From Betaproteobacteria bacterium (GTDB lineage: Bacteria > Bdellovibrionota_B > Oligoflexia > Silvanigrellales > Silvanigrellaceae): DNA of 64,000 nucleotides. A program made the position numbers and the translations under genes. Shown here piece after piece: positions 61,319 to 64,000 of this stretch. The notes under the pieces were generated by a model. The model worked only from the letters and a program-made list of their open reading frames with translations. It was not told the origin of the DNA and did no database searches. Location: NCBI GenBank assembly GCA_016868315.1, contig VGHE01000003.1, positions 62,001-126,000 on the forward strand, written 5' to 3'. The number at the start of each line of letters is the position of its first letter. The first letter of the stretch is position 1.

Positions 61319-64000
61319 TCAGTCGATAATCACCACACGCCCGTGCTGAGATGCAGCCCCCTGACCCGCATTGTCTGCATCGCTTGCTTGTCCCGCACTG
61401 GCTCCAGAACCCGGTGTGAGCGTTCCAGTGCCGAATGATGAATTGAAGTGAGAGGAACCACCTCCACCCCCCATACCCCAACATCCGCCACCACCGCCGC
61501 CGCCACCAGAGTATCCGGCACCGCCACCACCGCCGCCGCCATCTCCTGGCACGGCACCACCATCTCCCCCATTGCGCCAGCCCCAACCACCTGTGCCGGT
61601 TTGCGTGCTCCCACCATTGCCGGAGCCCCCGTCACCTCCGCGGCCATCGCGTCCGGGCTGGCCTGCTGCGTAATTGCGATTCGAGGGCCCACCTACACCT
61701 TGAGTTGAGCCACTGGCTCCGCCACCGCCCAGCCCGCCGCCGCAACCATCGCCTCCTCCCTGGACGCCCACATTGCCTCCACCTGCGCCTCCATAGCCCG
61801 AGCCGGCAACAGCATGCGAGCCACCTCCGCCAGCGCCCACCGCAAAAAGCACATCGCCCTTCAGTACCGCAGAGGCACCACCGCCACCACCGGCTGAACG
61901 ACTCGCTGCTCCGGGCTGGCCGGCACCGGCAACGTAAACAGACAACGCATCTCCCGCATTGATCCCAGATGTGACCGAAATCTCTGAGTAGCCGCCACCG
62001 CCGCCTGCGGCGCCGTCTTTCACAGTTGCGCCTCCGGCTCCCCAAACTTTAATCACGATAGGATTCGTGGGAGTTGCTGCGCGTTGAGCCTTCCATGTTT
62101 GCACCGAGCCAGAAAATGAATAAGCGGACTTCCGCGGCGGTGGTGCTGTGACTGTCCCGACAAGGTCAACTGAGGAAGGATATAACCAAAGCCTCATTCG
62201 ATTCGAAGAATAGCTGTAGGCGGTCGAAAAAAAGCTCGGATTTCCCGCCTGATTGTACCAACCAAATGTGCTGTATCCGTTCGGTCCTCCGTAAATAATT
62301 CCCGAGTAATCCATCCCTGTCCAAGTGTCGCCTGAAGTTTCATGGTGAAACAAGCTATACACATATGCTGTTAAGACCGGAGCAGCGAGAGTCTTGAGTA
62401 AAGGCAAACGATTAGCATTCTTCATTAAATGGATATTGTTGGCTGCAGGCTCACTCACGTTTTCCCACGCATTTGCAGAGGTCTCCATTTGCGCGGCAAG
62501 GCGCCAGTTCCCTGCAGAAGTGGCATCTGCTGCGTTCCAAATTTTTTGCCAGCGTGCATCATCGATCACCTTTGAGGTGTCATCGGGTCGCACCGCTCCT
62601 GTGACTTGGGATGGGTTAATGACATTTTGCTTGATGACCCCAATAAGGTAACGAGAACCCTCTTTGTACAAACAACCCAAGCCAGGAACATTTGCCTCAT
62701 CTGCAGCACAGACACTCGACGCGGCAGGAGTAGGGCTGCTGTTCGCGGTAGCCACAAGACTCGCGGGCAATCCATAGCGGATCACAACACGGCCGTTGCC
62801 ACCCACAGCCGCCTTCCAGTTCGCCGAATACCCTGGTATCTGGACCGCATTGGCTTTTTCGCCACCACGCCCCACGCCTGCAACATAATCCACGTCATTG
62901 AGCTTCGGTGGGTTCTTTTCCGAACCACTCAGGCATTCTGCCATTGAGTAAGTTCGCCCACTCGACAAGCGGTAGCCACCAGCAGAATCGATATAGTCTT
63001 GACTCGAGTTTGAGCCGGAATTTGGAACCAAAACAGCACCACCAGTGGCGAAGCCCACAAAACAGCTTCCGCCCCCACCACCACCATTTGTTCCACCGTT
63101 CCCACCGACACCGGAAGCACCACCGTAGTAGCCTCCACCGCCCGCACCTGGTCCACCAGAGCCTCCATTCCCGGATGCAGCTGCTCCCTTTAAGAGTGTG
63201 CCTTTCACGTTGCCGGTTTGGCCGCCTTCGCTCTGCGTGCCACCAGCACCAGGATTTGCTTTTCCGCTTTGGGCAATCAAGCCCCCTCCAGGAGCACCGT
63301 TACCTTGAGGTTGCGCGCCACGGGGGGTGTACCAACCTGCACCACCGCCACCGCCCGCAACCAAAATCAAATTCTGCGCACTGGTGCCACCAATGAAAAC
63401 ATTCGAAGAACCTCCGCCATCGCAGCCTCCGTTGTAGCCTGCGCCACCATTGGGGTAGCCGCCTGCTCTGGAACTTGTCTTTTGACCGCCTTGCGCCACT
63501 TGGATGGATAAAATTTCATCCGGCTGAACAGAGATCACCGCAGAAGAAAATCCACCCGCGCCCCCAAAATCTGCGTTGTGAGACGCAGCGTAATTTGGAG
63601 TTTCATCAAAGACACAACCACCGCCGCCCCAAGCCTTAATCTCGAGCGAGTAAACACCCTTGGGTACTTTGAAAGTCTCAATTGCTCCGGTGTAGGCAAA
63701 CGCCGCTTGCTGAGGCACGAGAGTTTCACATTTCTCAAACTGGTAACTTCCCGACCAAGGACTCAGCGCACCGTTTGAACAGGAACGCGATTGGACTTCG
63801 CTGATGCACTGACCAGCAGTATTTCCGAGAGCTGCAACATAACGGGTGCGGGTCTCAAATCCGGCGTGTGGAACTGCTCCGCAAGAAAGCGGAGGCGCCA
63901 CAGCACAGGCCGGCTCAGCGAAGGAACCAGACCAATCCGAAAACCGCCCATTGTTGCAAGTTCTTGTTTGAATTTCCTCCTGGCAGGTCTGTCCAAAAGC
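61319..64000 (-). CDS. Giant Gly-rich surface protein with TSP-like Cys modules, 5' end outside window
   Basis: At least 893 residues; the frame is open to the right edge. From its visible start: Cys modules of the form GQTCQEEIQTRTCNNGRFSDWSG and GQCISEVQSRSCSNGALSPWSG, about 50 residues apart and resembling short thrombospondin-type repeats. Next a Gly-rich beta domain (AFAYTGAIETFKVPKGVYSLEIKAWGGGG to GRVVIRYG), a Cys-containing middle domain (AADEANVPGLGCLYKEG.., Trp-rich), and a second Gly-rich domain (YSFSGSVQTWKAQ.. to GRVVIID) with runs of up to nine Gly. The two Gly-rich domains resemble the poly-glycine-helix domain of ALK/LTK-type receptors. Likely an exported adhesin-like protein. 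Confidence 0.8.
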   Translation of the reverse strand, partial: AFGQTCQEEIQTRTCNNGRFSDWSGSFAEPACAVAPPLSCGAVPHAGFETRTRYVAALGNTAGQCISEVQSRSCSNGALSPWSGSYQFEKCETLVPQQAAFAYTGAIETFKVPKGVYSLEIKAWGGGGCVFDETPNYAASHNADFGGAGGFSSAVISVQPDEILSIQVAQGGQKTSSRAGGYPNGGAGYNGGCDGGGSSNVFIGGTSAQNLILVAGGGGGAGWYTPRGAQPQGNGAPGGGLIAQSGKANPGAGGTQSEGGQTGNVKGTLLKGAAASGNGGSGGPGAGGGGYYGGASGVGGNGGTNGGGGGGSCFVGFATGGAVLVPNSGSNSSQDYIDSAGGYRLSSGRTYSMAECLSGSEKNPPKLNDVDYVAGVGRGGEKANAVQIPGYSANWKAAVGGNGRVVIRYGLPASLVATANSSPTPAASSVCAADEANVPGLGCLYKEGSRYLIGVIKQNVINPSQVTGAVRPDDTSKVIDDARWQKIWNAADATSAGNWRLAAQMETSANAWENVSEPAANNIHLMKNANRLPLLKTLAAPVLTAYVYSLFHHETSGDTWTGMDYSGIIYGGPNGYSTFGWYNQAGNPSFFSTAYSYSSNRMRLWLYPSSVDLVGTVTAPPPRKSAYSFSGSVQTWKAQRAATPTNPIVIKVWGAGGATVKDGAAGGGGGYSEISVTSGINAGDALSVYVAGAGQPGAASRSAGGGGGASAVLKGDVLFAVGAGGGGSHAVAGSGYGGAGGGNVGVQGGGDGCGGGLGGGGASGSTQGVGGPSNRNYAAGQPGRDGRGGDGGSGNGGSTQTGTGGWGWRNGGDGGAVPGDGGGGGGGAGYSGGGGGGGGCWGMGGGGGSSHFNSSFGTGTLTPGSGASAGQASDADNAGQGAASQHGRVVIID

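Noticed and set aside
61440-63480. CRISPR-like or tandem DNA repeat in the Gly-rich region
   Set aside because: The apparent repetition is codon-level low complexity of Gly runs (GGN) without constant repeat or spacer lengths.

Overview
The window is a 64 kb piece of a compact, gene-dense Gram-negative chromosome of roughly 50% GC. No rRNA, tRNA, CRISPR, insertion sequence or prophage was seen. Several markers suggest a bacterium of the Bdellovibrionota/Oligoflexia or a wider delta-proteobacterial relative. These are a TIGR02147/DUF4423 regulator paired with a lipoprotein, an EF-G of the spirochaete/planctomycete/delta (mitochondrial EFG1-like) type, many orphan lipoproteins, and a giant Gly-rich surface protein with repeated C..E.Q.R.C.NG..S.WSG modules. 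This placement is inference.

Layout. 0-9 kb: sbcD (cut by the left edge), sbcC, a beta-carbonic anhydrase broken by an in-frame TAG, alaS and Fe-sodB. 9-16 kb: orphan lipoproteins (two with HExxH zinc-peptidase motifs), a first MNT/HEPN pair, and an ECF sigma/anti-sigma/LTXXQ-sensor operon in which both regulators carry lesions. 16-20 kb: a DUF3095 cyclase-like protein, a haem-c-linked GGDEF diguanylate cyclase, a YxFxxD secreted protein and a cysteine synthase. 20-25 kb: a Rieske/FMN-reductase fusion, a trypsin-like lipoprotein and two more lipoproteins. 25-36 kb: TerC, an NhaR-like regulator, a 2-hydroxyacid dehydrogenase, MurJ, a 917-residue HEAT protein ending in a HEPN-like RNxxxH motif, recA with a perfect operator-like palindrome, an M17 aminopeptidase and ddl. 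36-43 kb: fusA followed by a bacterioferritin homologue lacking most metal ligands, an O-antigen-ligase-like protein, a ClC channel and a HepT/MntA pair. 43-55 kb: gamma-glutamyltransferase broken by TGA, regulator plus lipoprotein, fasciclin lipoprotein, PHB-depolymerase-like esterase, outer-membrane barrels and a tyrosine recombinase. 55-64 kb: a GDT1-type transporter with two in-frame stops, HDAC11-like deacetylase coupled to a PafA-like phosphatase, a lipoprotein peptidase, a small Cys-repeat protein, free-methionine-(R)-sulfoxide reductase, a third HEPN/MNT pair and the Gly-rich protein (cut by the right edge).

Two patterns stand out. First, five in-frame stop codons and one frameshift hit five otherwise intact genes at four loci: carbonic anhydrase, ECF sigma, anti-sigma, ggt and gdt1. 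All three stop codons are involved, so this is not a recoded genetic code. It looks like recent gene loss, or an assembly-quality problem. Second, RNase-type HEPN domains are over-represented: three MNT/HEPN modules, two with the RX4HXY motif of HepT/MntA toxin-antitoxin systems, plus the HEAT-HEPN protein beside recA. The bacterioferritin-like pseudoenzyme behind fusA and the Rieske-flavodoxin fusion are the best candidates for undescribed single-gene biology.
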